Shown: positions 35,171-47,344 of the stretch, piece after piece
How positions within the stretch are numbered: position 1 is the stretch's first letter
Layout: every line of letters begins with the position of its first letter
NCBI GenBank assembly: GCA_007844125.1
Contig: CM017562.1
Coordinates: 65,855,129 to 65,919,128, forward strand
Direction: 5' to 3'
Source of the DNA: Sinonovacula constricta
Lineage: Eukaryota > Mollusca > Bivalvia > Cardiida > Solecurtidae
Length of the DNA: 64,000 nucleotides
Position numbers and translations under genes: made by a program
The notes under the pieces: generated by a model
What the model was told of the DNA's origin: nothing
The model's database searches: none
Seen by the model: the letters and a program-made list of their open reading frames with translations, nothing else

Positions 35171-37178
35171 TCTGTATTGTCAATAACATAAAGAGAGTCC
35201 ACCATCCATCAATGTACAGACTGAATGGACTGTATTGTCAATATATCATTGAGAATCCACCTCCAAGCAGTGTACAGACTGAATGGACTGTATTGTCAAT
35301 GTAACATCAGGAGTTCCCCTCCCAGCAATGTACAGACTGAATGGACTGTATTGTCAATTTATCATTGAGAGACCACCTCCCAGCAGTGTACAGACTGAAT
35401 GGACTGTATTGTCAATTTATCATTGAGAGACCACCTCCAAGCAGTGTACAGACTGAATGGACTGTATTGTCAATGTAACATCAGGAGTTCCCCTCCCAGC
35501 AATGTACAGACTGAATGGACTGTATTGTCAATTTATCATTGAGAAACCACCTCCCAGCAGTGTACAGACTGAAAGGACTGTATTGTCAATAACATAAAGA
35601 GTCCACCTCCCAGCAATGTACAGACTGAATGGACTGTATTGTCAATAACATAAAGAGTCCACCTCCCAGCAATGTACAGACTGAATGGACTGTATTGTCA
35701 ATAACATAAAGAGAGTCCACCATCCATCAATGTACAGACTGAATGGACTGTATTGTCAATATATCATTGAGAGTCAACCTCCAAGCAGTGTACAGATTGA
35801 ATGGACTGTTTTGTCAATATATCATTGAGAGTCCATCGCCCAGCAGTGTACAGACTGAATGGACTGTATTGTCAATATATCATTGAGAGTCCATCGCCCA
35901 GCAGTGTACAGACTGAATGGACTGTATTGTCAATGCAGCATTTAAGGTCCACCTCCCAGCAGTACACAGATTGAATGGACTGTATTGTCAATATAACATT
36001 GAGAGTCCACCTCCCAGCAATGTACAGACTGAATGGACTGTATTGTCAATATATCATTGAGAGTCCACCTCCCAGCAGTACACAGATTGAATGGACTGTA
36101 TTGTCAATGCAACATTCAAGGTCCACCTCCCAGCAGTTCACAGATTGAATGGACTGTATTGTCAATATATCATAGAGAGTCCACCTCCCAGCAGTTCACA
36201 GATTGAATGGACTGTATTGTCAATATATCATAGAGAGTCCACCTCCCAGCAGTTCACAGATTGAATGGACTGTATTGTCAATATAACATTGAGAGTCCAT
36301 CTCCCAGCAGTGTACAGACTGAATGGACTGTATTGTCAATATATCATTGAGAGTCCACCACCCAGCAGTTCACAGATTGAATGGACTGTATTGTCAATAT
36401 AACATTGAGAGTCCACCTCCCAGCAATGTACAATTTGAATGGACTGTATTGTCAATATAACATTGAGAGTCCACCTCCAAGCAGTACACAGACTGAATGG
36501 ACTATATTGTCAATATATCATTGAGAGTCCACCGCCCAGCAGTTCACAGATTGAATGGACTGTATTGTCAATATAACATTGAGAGTCCACCTCCCAGCAA
36601 TGTACAATTTGAATGGACTGTATTGTCAATATAACATTGAGAGTCCACCTCCCAGCAGTTCACAGACTGAATGGACTGTATTGTCAATATATCATTGAGA
36701 GTCCACCTCCAAGCAGTTCACAGACTGAATGGACTGTATTGTCAATATATCATTGAGAGTCCACCTTCAAGCAGTTCACAGACTGAATGGACTGTATTGT
36801 CAATATATCATTGAGAATCCACCTCCCAGCAGTGTACAGACTGAATGGACTGTATTGTCAATACATCATTGAGAGTCCACCTCCTAGCAGTTCACAGACT
36901 GAATGGACTGTATTGTCAATGTTACATTGAGAGTCCACCTCCCAGCAGTTCACAGACTGAATGGACTGTATTGTCAGTATATCATTGAGAGTCCACCTTC
37001 AAGCAGTTCACAGACTTAATGGACTGTATTGCCAATGTAACATTAAGAGTCCACCTCCTAGCAATGTACAGACTGAATGGACTGTATTGTCAATGTTACA
37101 TTGAGAGTCCACCTCCCAGCAGTTCACAGACTGAATGGACTGTATTGTCAGTATATCATTGAGAGTCCACCTTCAAGC
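35171..37178. repeat. 58-bp satellite array I, left part (about 35 units)
   Basis: Units of gaatggactgtattgtcaat, then atatcattgagagtccacct, then cccagcagtgtacagact recur about every 58 bp (some 55-57). This part is the most variable: atatcattgag, gtaacatcagg, aacataaag and gtgtacag/gttcacag forms are mixed. It joins directly to an internal point of the hAT element at 37178/37179. Confidence 0.97.
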
Positions 37179-37804
37179 CGTACACCATAATGCAAGTTGA
37201 AGATGCATCATGGAGCCATTTCAGATAACATTGTAATCAATGCGAGATTTGAAAATTAACAGGAATAATTTTCTATTTCATAAACAAAAGTATTTCCGCC
37301 ATAACTGTTTGACTGCGTATAAAACTGAAAGGAGTTATGGAGCAAAAACGGTACATGCAGTACTGGCTTTTATACTGACCCGCCAAACATAGTGATGAAA
37401 AATGTCGTACAATAGTTAATACTAAGCGATCTAGATCTACCAACTTCTGTAGATGATGACCGTAATACCATCCAGCACAGAAGCTGTGGAGAGAGGGTTC
37501 AGCACCATGAACCTACTATGCACTTCTTTCAGAAGCTCCCTTGGCCAGGAAAAACTCTCGAATTTAATGAGAATCTGTATTGAAGGCCCTGCAGAGCTTT
37601 CTGAACAAACTCTGGAAGAGCTCTGTAACACTTTCAGGGACACAAAAGGAAGGCAGATTAAGCTTTAAAGCAGAAAAATAAATGTTGAAATTTCCCAATT
37701 GGTTTGATTTGTCGATACTTTTTTCCAAATTTGACCATTTACCGCTTTAAAAATTCCCAATTTGGGCTGGGGCCTTTTTCCCCAAAACCCCTGAAAAAGC
37801 CCTG
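37179..37804 (+). mobile_element. hAT derivative, copy 1 (5'-truncated)
   Basis: Identical in layout to the right 626 bp of copies 2 and 3, and ends in ctgaaaaagccctg (37791-37804). Its first 292 bp are missing: satellite text ...ccttcaagc meets element text at cgtacaccataatgc. The bases agc are shared by satellite and element at the junction (37176-37178), a microhomology deletion. Confidence 0.9.
37453..37668 (+). pseudogene. hAT transposase C-terminal dimerisation segment, copy 1
   Basis: A 71-codon open segment reads VIPSSTEAVERGFSTMNLL, then SLGQEKLSNLMRICIEGP. The pattern ER-x-FS-xM followed by L.nLMRI is characteristic of the hAT C-terminal dimerisation domain, which pairs transposase subunits. 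Only this end of the protein is present: no DDE core or zinc finger, and a stop lies just upstream of 37453. It is a relic exon or deletion remnant in a non-autonomous element. The opposite-strand frame over the same bases is a shadow. Confidence 0.8.
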
Positions 37805-38099
37805 AGAGTCCACCTCCCAACAATGTACAGATTGAATGGACTGTATTGTCAATATGTCATTGAGAGTCCACCTCCCAGCAATGAACATATTGAATGGACT
37901 GTATTGTCAGTATATCATTGAGAGTCCACCTTCAAGCAGTTCACAGACTGAATGGACTGTATTGTCAATGTAAAATTAAGAGTCCACCTTCCAACAATGT
38001 ACAGATTGAATGGACTCTATTTTCAATGTAACATTAAGAGTCCACCTCCCAACAATGTACAGATTGAATGAACTGTATTGTCAATGTAACATTAAGAGT
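37805..38099. repeat. 58-bp satellite segment between hAT copies 1 and 2 (about 5 units)
   Basis: Five units (attgagag/attaagag types) starting agagtccacc and ending attaagagt. The same five units, with the same private variants (ggactctattttcaatg; gaacatattgaatgg), recur at 39018-39312, showing they were copied together with the element. Confidence 0.95.
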
Positions 38100-39017
38100 C
38101 AGGGCTTTTTCAGCCTGTCTCACAGGGCCGATATTCGGCCCCGTTCCCAATGCCAAATAGCGACCATTTTTCCAAATTTCAAGAAAAAAATTACCAATCT
38201 CATAAATTAATTATATTTTGAAGCGAAATGCCTTTTACTGTTAAAAAAAAAATAACCGAGAAACCATGAAATCAAGATACTTTTCAAATTAAGCGAATCG
38301 TTTGTTTACTTTTGATCAGTGATCTGTGAAAACTACTTTCCGTGAATTTATGTATGAATGTAACCGGTGAAAACATAGACTCTTACCCAGCCGTACACCA
38401 TAATGCAAGTTGAAGATGCATCATGGAGCCATTTCAGATAACATTGTAATCAATGCGAGATTTGAAAATTAACAGGAATAATTTTCTATTTCATAAACAA
38501 AAGTATTTCCGCCATAACTGTTTGACTGCGTATAAAACTGAAAGGAGTTATGGAGCAAAAACGGTACATGCAGTACTGGCTTTTATACTGACCCGCCAAA
38601 CATAGTGATGAAAAATGTCGTACAATAGTTAATACTAAGCGATCTAGATCTACCAACTTCTGTAGATGATGACCGTAATACCATCCAGCACAGAAGCTGT
38701 GGAGAGAGGGTTCAGCACCATGAACCTACTATGCACTTCTTTCAGAAGCTCCCTTGGCCAGGAAAAACTCTCGAATTTAATGAGAATCTGTATTGAAGGC
38801 CCTGCAGAGCTTTCTGAACAAACTCTGGAAGAGCTCTGTAACACTTTCAGGGACACAAAAGGAAGGCAGATTAAGCTTTAAAGCAGAAAAATAAATGTTG
38901 AAATTTCCCAATTGGTTTGATTTGTCGATACTTTTTTCCAAATTTGACCATTTACCGCTTTAAAAATTCCCAATTTGGGCTGGGGCCTTTTTCCCCAAAA
39001 CCCCTGAAAAAGCCCTG
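38100..39017 (+). mobile_element. 918-bp hAT derivative, copy 2 (full length)
   Basis: Terminal inverted repeats cagggctttttcag (38100-38113) and ctgaaaaagccctg (39004-39017) are perfect over 14 bp. The subterminal regions are G/C-run rich (gggccgatattcggcccc; ggggcctttttcccc). The flanks carry agagt on both sides, a possible 5-bp target duplication. The internal region keeps only the transposase C-terminus. It is part of a 1213-bp tandem unit. Confidence 0.9.
38666..38881 (+). pseudogene. hAT transposase C-terminal segment, copy 2
   Basis: Same 71-residue segment as at 37453, identical in translation, offset by exactly 1213 bp. It retains the ERGFSTMN and LMRI motifs. It cannot encode a working transposase because the catalytic core is missing. 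Confidence 0.8.
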
Positions 39018-39312
39018 AGAGTCCACCTCCCAACAATGTACAGATTGAATGGACTGTATTGTCAATATGTCATTGAGAGTCCACCTCCCAGCAATGAACA
39101 TATTGAATGGACTGTATTGTCAGTATATCATTGAGAGTCCACCTTCAAGCAGTTCACAGACTGAATGGACTGTATTGTCAATGTAAAATTAAGAGTCCAC
39201 CTTCCAACAATGTACAGATTGAATGGACTCTATTTTCAATGTAACATTAAGAGTCCACCTCCCAACAATGTACAGATTGAATGAACTGTATTGTCAATGT
39301 AACATTAAGAGT
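39018..39312. repeat. 58-bp satellite segment between hAT copies 2 and 3
   Basis: Copy of 37805-38099 at +1213 bp, with the same five units and the same private variants. Confidence 0.95.
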
Positions 39313-40230
39313 CAGGGCTTTTTCAGCCTGTCTCACAGGGCCGATATTCGGCCCCGTTCCCAATGCCAAATAGCGACCATTTTTCCAAATTTCAAGAAAA
39401 AAATTACCAATCTCATAAATTAATTATATTTTGAAGCGAAATGCCTTTTACTGTTAAAAAAAAAATAACCGAGAAACCATGAAATCAAGATACTTTTCAA
39501 ATTAAGCGAATCGTTTGTTTACTTTTGATCAGTGATCTGTGAAAACTACTTTCCGTGAATTTATGTATGAATGTAACCGGTGAAAACATAGACTCTTACC
39601 CAGCCGTACACCATAATGCAAGTTGAAGATGCATCATGGAGCCATTTCAGATAACATTGTAATCAATGCGAGATTTGAAAATTAACAGGAATAATTTTCT
39701 ATTTCATAAACAAAAGTATTTCCGCCATAACTGTTTGACTGCGTATAAAACTGAAAGGAGTTATGGAGCAAAAACGGTACATGCAGTACTGGCTTTTATA
39801 CTGACCCGCCAAACATAGTGATGAAAAATGTCGTACAATAGTTAATACTAAGCGATCTAGATCTACCAACTTCTGTAGATGATGACCGTAATACCATCCA
39901 GCACAGAAGCTGTGGAGAGAGGGTTCAGCACCATGAACCTACTATGCACTTCTTTCAGAAGCTCCCTTGGCCAGGAAAAACTCTCGAATTTAATGAGAAT
40001 CTGTATTGAAGGCCCTGCAGAGCTTTCTGAACAAACTCTGGAAGAGCTCTGTAACACTTTCAGGGACACAAAAGGAAGGCAGATTAAGCTTTAAAGCAGA
40101 AAAATAAATGTTGAAATTTCCCAATTGGTTTGATTTGTCGATACTTTTTTCCAAATTTGACCATTTACCGCTTTAAAAATTCCCAATTTGGGCTGGGGCC
40201 TTTTTCCCCAAAACCCCTGAAAAAGCCCTG
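39313..40230 (+). mobile_element. 918-bp hAT derivative, copy 3 (full length)
   Basis: Same termini as copy 2 (cagggctttttcag at 39313; ctgaaaaagccctg ending 40230) and the same length. No difference from copy 2 was noticed by eye. Satellite follows directly at agagtccacc; identity with the earlier copies continues to about 40335 before diverging. Confidence 0.9.
39879..40094 (+). pseudogene. hAT transposase C-terminal segment, copy 3
   Basis: Third identical 71-residue segment, again +1213 bp. Three identical translations mean the duplication is very recent or the assembly has expanded the region. Confidence 0.8.
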
Positions 40231-42814
40231 AGAGTCCACCTCCCAACAATGTACAGATTGAATGGACTGTATTGTCAATATGTCATTGAGAGTCCACCTC
40301 CCAGCAATGAACATATTGAATGGACTGTATTGTCAATATGTCATTGAGAGTCCACCTCCCAATAATGTACAGATTGAATGGACTGTATTGTCAATATGTC
40401 ATTGAGAGTCCACCTCCCAGTAATGAACAGATTAAATCGACTGTATTGTAAATGTAACATTGAGAGTCCACCTCCCAGCAATGAACAGATTGAATTGACT
40501 GTATTGTCAATGTAACATTAAGAGTCCACCTCCCAGCAATGCACAGATAGAATGGACTGTATTGTCAATGTAACATAGAGAGTCTGCCTCCCAGCAATGA
40601 ACAGATTGAATTGACTGTATTGTCAATGTAACATTAAGAGTCCATCTTCAGCAATGTACAGATTGAATGGAATCTATTGTCAATGTAACATTGAGAGTCC
40701 ACCTCCTAGCAATGTACAGATTGAATGGACTGTATTGTCAATGTAACATTAAGAGTCCACCTCCCAGCAATGTACAGATTGAATGGACTGTATTGCCAAT
40801 GTAACATTAAGAGTCCACCTCCCAGCAATGCACAGATAGAATGGACTGTATTGTCAATGTAACATAGAGAGTCCACCTCCCTACAATGTACAGATTGAAT
40901 GGACTGTATTGTCAATATAACATAGAGAGTCTGCCTCCCAGCAATGTACAGATTGAATGGACTGTATTGTCAATATAACATAGAGAGTCTGCCTCCCAGC
41001 AATGTACAGATTGAATGGACTGTATTGTCAATATAACATAGAGAGTCTGCCTCCCAGCAATGTACAGATTGAATGGACTGTATTGTCAATATAACATAGA
41101 GAGTCCACCTCCCAACAATTTTCAGATTGAATGGACTGTATTGTCAATGTAACATAGAGAGTCTGCCTCCCAGCAATGTACAGATTGAATGGACTGTATT
41201 GTCAATATAACATAGAGAGTCTGCCTCCCAGCAATGTACAGACTGAATGGACTGTATTGTCAATATAACATAGAGAGTCTGCCTCCCAGCAGTGAACAGA
41301 TTGAATGGACTGTATTGTCAATATAACATAGAGAGTCCACCTCCCAGCAATGTACAGATTGAATGGACTGTATTGTCAATATAACATAAAGAGTCCACCT
41401 CCCAACAATGTACAGATTGAATGGACTGTATTGTCAATATAACATAGAGAGTCCACCTTCCAGCAATGTACAGACTGAATGGACTGTATTGTCAATATAA
41501 CATAGAGAGTCTGCCTCCCAGCAATGTACAGATTGAATGGATTGTATTGTCAATATAACATAGAGAGTCTGCCTCCCAGCAATGTACAGATTGAATGGAC
41601 TGTATTGTCAATATAACATAGAGAGTCCACCTCCCAACAATGTACAGATTGAATGGACTGTATTGTCAATGTAACATAGAGAGTCTGCCTCCCAGCAATG
41701 TACAGATTGAATGGACTGTATTGTCAATATAACATAGAGAGTCTGCCTCCCAGCAATGTACAGACTGAATGGACTGTATTGTCAATATAACATAGAGAGT
41801 CTGCCTCCCAGCAATGTACAGATTGAATGGACTGTATTGTCAATGTAACATAGAGAGTCCACGTCCCTACAATGTACAGATTGAATGGACTGTATTGTCA
41901 ATATAACATAAAGAGTCCACCTCCCAACAATGTACAGATTGAATGGACTGTATTGTCAATATAACATAGAGAGTCCACCTCCCAGCAATGTACAGACTGA
42001 ATGGACTGTATTGTCAATATAACATAGAGAGTCTGCCTCCCAGCAATGTACAGATTGAATGGACTGTATTGTCAATATAACATAGAGAGTCCACCTCCCA
42101 GCAATGTACAGATAGAATGGACTGTATTGTCAATATAACATAGAGAGTCTGCCTCCCAGCAATGTACAGATTGAATGGACTGTATTGTCAATATAACATA
42201 GAGAGTCTGCCTCCCAACAATGTACAGATTGAATGGACTGTATTGTCAATATAACATAGAGAGTCTGCCTCCCAGCAATGTACAGATTGAATGGACTGTA
42301 TTGTCAATATAACATAGAGAGTCTGCCTCCCAGCAATGTACAGATTGAATGGACTGTATTGTCAATATAACATAGAGAGTCTGCCTCCCAGCCATGTACA
42401 GATTGAATGGACTGTATTGTCAATATAACATAGAGAGTCTGCCTCCCAACAATGTACAGATTGAATGGACTGTATTGTCAATATAACATAGAGAGTCTGC
42501 CTCCCAGCAATGTACAGATTGAATGGACTGTATTGTCAATATAACATAGAGAGTCTGCCTCTCAGCAATGTACAGATTGAATGGACTGTATTGTCAATAT
42601 AACATAGAGAGTCTGCCTCCCAGCAATGTACAGATTGAATGGACTGTATTGTCAATATAACATAGAGAGTCTGCCTCCCAGCAATGTACAGATTGAATGG
42701 ACTGTATTGTCAATATAACATAGAGAGTCTGCCTCCCAGCAATGTACAGATTGAATGGACTGTATTGTCAATGTAACATAGAGAGTCTGCCTCTCCGCAG
42801 TATACAGATTGAAT
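40231..42814. repeat. 58-bp satellite array I, right part (about 44 units)
   Basis: The array changes character along its length. From 40.2 to 40.9 kb units read gtaacattaagagtccacct. From about 40.9 kb most read ataacatagagagtctgcct with cagattg, and are far more uniform than the left part. The unit stays 58 bp with occasional 56-bp aacataaagag forms. It ends in gcctctccgcagtatacag at about 42814. Confidence 0.97.
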
Positions 42815-44218
42815 AAATTACATCTTTAGAGCTGATGATGACAGAGATAGCAGGCTCCCTGGACTATTACTATTGGCCTGCAGGCATTCATGGCCCCCGT
42901 TAGTCAAACCAGAGGTGTTTAATCATTCAATCTGGCAATATCTACTTTAGTAAAAGTCAATTTAGTGCTTAGAGTCAGTTATGTGCTGTTAACTGCTGTA
43001 GAATTCAGGTTACAATCCAAGATTTTAAGCCCACTGCTTGGGCTGAGTCCTGGATGGGGCAGAGGACTTAATGTGGGAAAGTCTTCCAGTTGTCCAATCT
43101 TTCATTGGTTCATGTTTGTCTGGGTCAGCTGGATGTTGCTGTAATGATCTTAATTGTGTATTTCTAAATTCAAAAACAAACAAAAACAAACAAAAAAGAA
43201 TAAAAGCTCCCCTGATGTATTATTGCCACTCATGATGCATCTATATAGCTAAAATATTGTTAATCAATGTCCCTGTCTTTACAACTAAAGCTGCTGAAAA
43301 ATATGTTCTGGGTCATCACTGATTGACTCAAAAATACTTTCTCGCAATGTTTGTTTTGGCAGTTGATGAATACTGGTATCTTCTCTTGTAGTGTCTTTTA
43401 GTCTTGACCCCTTGGTATTAGCTCAACTACTACCTGTCTCCAGTCACCTTGACTTTTTGAAGCTCAGGTAACAGGAGCTGTTGTTGATGTTTATTTCAAC
43501 ATTGGTATTAGTAAACAGGATTCCCCTGGCACTCATAAGTTTCTGTCAATGTTCCCTGTAACACTAGGGTGCTTCCATTGTATCTCATGAAGCTTGTGAC
43601 GTCTGGTGCTTACTTATAGCTTTCAACCGATTTTAATGCATACAACAATGTATAGCATTAGGGAATATGCTTGAGAGATCTTATATTAAATATCTGGTTT
43701 GGGTCTCGAAAGGGAATTTTTTTTTGCTTCATTAACATTTTACTTACACATGCACAGTTTGTAAAATTGTTTGCAATTTCGTGGTATTTTATATAAATAT
43801 ATTCACCCGAATATTTTTTTTATTTTATTTTTTCTTAATGTTTTTTTACGAGAAAAAATAAACTTTTGTTTCTGTTCTACTAATTTCAACATTCAGCACA
43901 AAAGGGTTAAATGAATACAATATTTCATTATGATACCGATTCTCAAATGTGTATTCTAAGTTCAAGTAATAGCTGGGAAAGTTAATAGTACAGTGTGAGA
44001 ATCTATGTATGTAAAAAGAATACACACAAAAAAAATAACTATCACAAAGGCACAAACTTAAAACCCCTCAGTTCATAAGAATCAATCCACTGAGCCATCA
44101 AGGACAGTAGTATAAATTGGTCCTGTTTAGTATTTGGAGCATAGGGTATCGACAGATATCGGCTATTGCTTAATGGGCATATAGGAGTATTCATGAGTGC
44201 TAGGTGAATCCTGTTTAC
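42815..44218. other. AT-rich linker with a degraded SINE
   Basis: Holds the second family-2 SINE copy (42955-43197). The rest is AT-rich unique sequence with homopolymer patches near 43715 and 43815-43860. No gene recognised. Confidence 0.5.
42955..43197 (+). mobile_element. tRNA-derived SINE (family 2, copy 2, degraded)
   Basis: Aligns with 32643-32880 in the central part (agtcctggatggggcagag; aatgtgggaaagtcttccag) and in the 3' part (cagctggatgttgctgtaat), and ends with an A-rich tail of caaa/caaaaa units at 43163-43196. The tRNA head is hard to see. Confidence 0.7.
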
Positions 44219-46684
44219 CTATATAGCATAGCAACATAACATATAGCATAACAACATAACATATAGCATAGCAACATAACATATAGCAACATAACATATA
44301 GCATAGCAACATAACATATAGCATAGCAACATAACATAGCAGAGCAACATAACATATAGCAGAGCAACATAACATATAGCATAGCAACATAACATATAGC
44401 ATAGCAACATAACATAGCAACATAACATATAGAAGAGCAACATAACATATAGCAGAGCATATAACATATAGCAGAGCAACAAAACATATAGCATTGCAAC
44501 ATAACATATAGCATAGCAACATAACACATAGCATATCAACATAGCATATCAACATAGCATAGCAACATAGCTTATAGCATAGCAACATAGCATAGCAACA
44601 GAACATATAGCAGAGCAACATAGCATATAGCATAGCAACATAACATATAGCAGAGCAACATAACAAATAGCAGAGCAACATAGCATATAGCAGAGCAACA
44701 TAACATATAGCAGAGCAACATAGCATATAGAAGAGCAACATAACATATAGCATTGCAACATAGCATATAGCAGAGCAACATAGCATAGCAACATAGCTTA
44801 TAGCAAAGCAACATAACATATAGCAGAGCAACATAACATAGCAGAGCAACATAACATATTGCATAGCAACATAACATTTTGCATAGCAACATCATATTTA
44901 TCAGAGCAACACATATAGCAGAGCAACATAACATATAGCAGAGCAACATAACATATAGCATGGCAACATAACATATAGCAGAGCAACATAACATAAAATA
45001 GAGCAACATAACATATTACATAACAACATAACATATAACAGAACAACATAACATATTGCATAGCAACATAACATATAGCAGAGCAACATAACATATTGCA
45101 TAGCAACATAACATATAGCAGAGCAACAAAACAGATAGCATAGCAACATAACATATAGCAGAGCAACATAACATATAGCAGAGCAACATAACATATAGCA
45201 GAGCAACATATCATATTGCAGAGCAACATAACATATAGCAGAGCAATATTGCTTAAAGCAGAGCAACATAACATAGAATAGCAACATAACATATAGCCCA
45301 GCAACATAACATATAGCAGAGCAACATAACATATTGCAGGGAAACATAACATATAGCAGAGCAACATAACAGATTGCAGAGCAACATAACATATAGCAGA
45401 GCAACATAACATATAGCAGAGCAACATAACATATAGCAGAGCAACATAACATATAGCATGGCAACATAACAGATAGCAGAGCAACATAACATAACATAAA
45501 GCAGCATAACATATAGCAGAGCATCATAACATATAGCAGAGCAACATAACATATAGCATGGCATCATAACATATAGCAAAGCAACATAACATAAAATAGA
45601 GCAACATAACATATTACATAGCAACATAACATATAACAAAACAACATAACATATTGCATAGCAACATAACATATAGCAGAGCAACATAACATATTGCATA
45701 GCAACATAACATATAGCAGAGCAACATAACAGATAGCATAGCAACATAACATATAGAAGAGCAACATAACATATAGAAGAGCAACAGAACATATTGCATA
45801 GCAACATAACATATAGCAGAGCAACATAACATATAGCATGGCAACATAACATATAGCAGAGCAACATAACAAAATAGAGCAACATAACATATTACATAGC
45901 AGCATAACATATAACAGAACAACATAACATATTGCATAGCAACATAACATATAGCATGGCAACATAACAGATAGCAGAGCAACATAACATAACATAAAGC
46001 AGCATAACATATAGCAGAGCAACATAACATATAGCAGAGCAACATAACATATAGCATGGCAACATAACATATAACAGAGCAACATAACATAAAATAGAGC
46101 AACATAACATATTACATAACAACATAACATATAACAGAACAACATAACATATTGCATAGCAACATAACATATTGCATAGCAACATAACATATAGCAAAGC
46201 AACATAACAGATAGCATAGCAACATAACATATAGCAGAGCAACATAACATATTGCATAGCAACATAACACATAGCAGAGCAACATAACATATAGCATGGC
46301 AACATAACATATAGCAGAGCAACATAACATAAAATAGAGCAACATAACATATTACATAGCAACATAACATATAACAGAACAACATAACATATTGCATAGC
46401 AACATAACATATAGCAGAGCAACATAACATATTGCATAGCAACGTAACATATAGCAGAGCAACATAACAGATAACATAGCAACATAACATATAGCAGAGC
46501 AACATAACATATTGCAGAGCAACATGACATATAGCATAGCAACATTATATATAGCATAGCAACATAACATATAGCATAGCAACATAACATATAACATAGC
46601 AACATAACATATAACATAACAACATAACATATAGCATAACAACATAACAGATAGCATAGTAACATAACAAATAGCATAACAACA
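44219..46684. repeat. 20-bp minisatellite array J (about 123 units)
   Basis: Units of gagcaacataacatatagca recur every 20 bp; variants are cataacagatagca, atattgcata, and 13-15-bp short forms near 44288 and 44412. The minus strand reads tgttatgttgct and is open in all three frames for hundreds of codons (up to 313), giving L/C/Y-rich strings such as MLLCYMLCCSAICYVALLYV. Three overlapping frames all open is the signature of a stop-free repeat unit, not of coding selection. Confidence 0.97.
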
Positions 46685-46853
46685 CAACATTGAACTGGCA
46701 CTCACTAGTTTTTGACAGTGCAAAACCTCAGAGATTGTTTGGTCTTACGTAAACAAATGCATGGAAATATTATATATTTTTTTTAAATTCATTTTTAAAT
46801 TATTAGCCATCTATTGAAACCAGTTAATATATATGAGTGCCAGTTTAATGTTG
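46685..46853. repeat. 169-bp inverted-repeat element at the edge of array J
   Basis: caacattgaactggcactca at 46685-46704 pairs with tgagtgccagtttaatgttg at 46834-46853 (19 of 20). The AT-rich inside (about 130 bp) has no matching arms. The left arm overlaps the last 20-bp unit. It could be a small MITE or a fold-back. Confidence 0.65.
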
Positions 46854-47344
46854 CCAAATAATACCTCTGCAGACAGAAAAATATTTACTGTCTGCATCAC
46901 ATTTTTAATAATCAAATTGCAAGGTATGAATAAAATATATTGTTCATTAATTCTTGATCTTGCACAGACAGGCATTTCCATTTTTTACACAAAACTGACT
47001 TAATAATAGATCATTATAAACACCCTTTTGAAATGTTTATATAAATGAATGTTGCCAAAATGACTGAAGTTCAGGCTATCAGTTTAATATAGAGTAGATA
47101 ACAAGCATGACTGCCAACTTATATGATGTAAATGAAAGCATAATTTGTATGTGCTGAAAACAAATGGTGTTTGCACTGTATAAGTGCTTCAAGGTCCCAA
47201 TAATGAATTGGTAAAGTTTTTTTATGTTAAAACATGCACAGAGTGACATGCTATATATAATCCTTGGGAGAATTTAATTTTCTATCAATAATTTCTTAAT
47301 ATCGTTTATGTTTAGCACTTACATTATATTAGAAACAAAATGCT

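Larger units (their letters stand above)
37179..40335. repeat. 1213-bp tandem triplication (hAT element plus five 58-bp units)
   Basis: Unit boundaries are 37179-38391, 38392-39604 and 39605 to about 40335 (partial). Every landmark (terminal repeats, C-terminal segments, private satellite variants) is offset by exactly 1213 bp. The junction at 38391/38392 is the normal inside of the element, so the ancestral locus was a full element in the satellite. The left copy lost its first 292 bp. Confidence 0.92.

Noticed and set aside
37437..37643. 68-codon minus-strand frame (and copies at 38650 and 39863)
   Set aside because: Antisense shadow of the hAT C-terminal segment on the plus strand.
44163..46723. 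Up to 313-codon minus-strand frames rich in L, C and Y as membrane proteins
   Set aside because: All three minus frames of the 20-bp unit are open and encode the same cycle; this is expected of a stop-free satellite unit.
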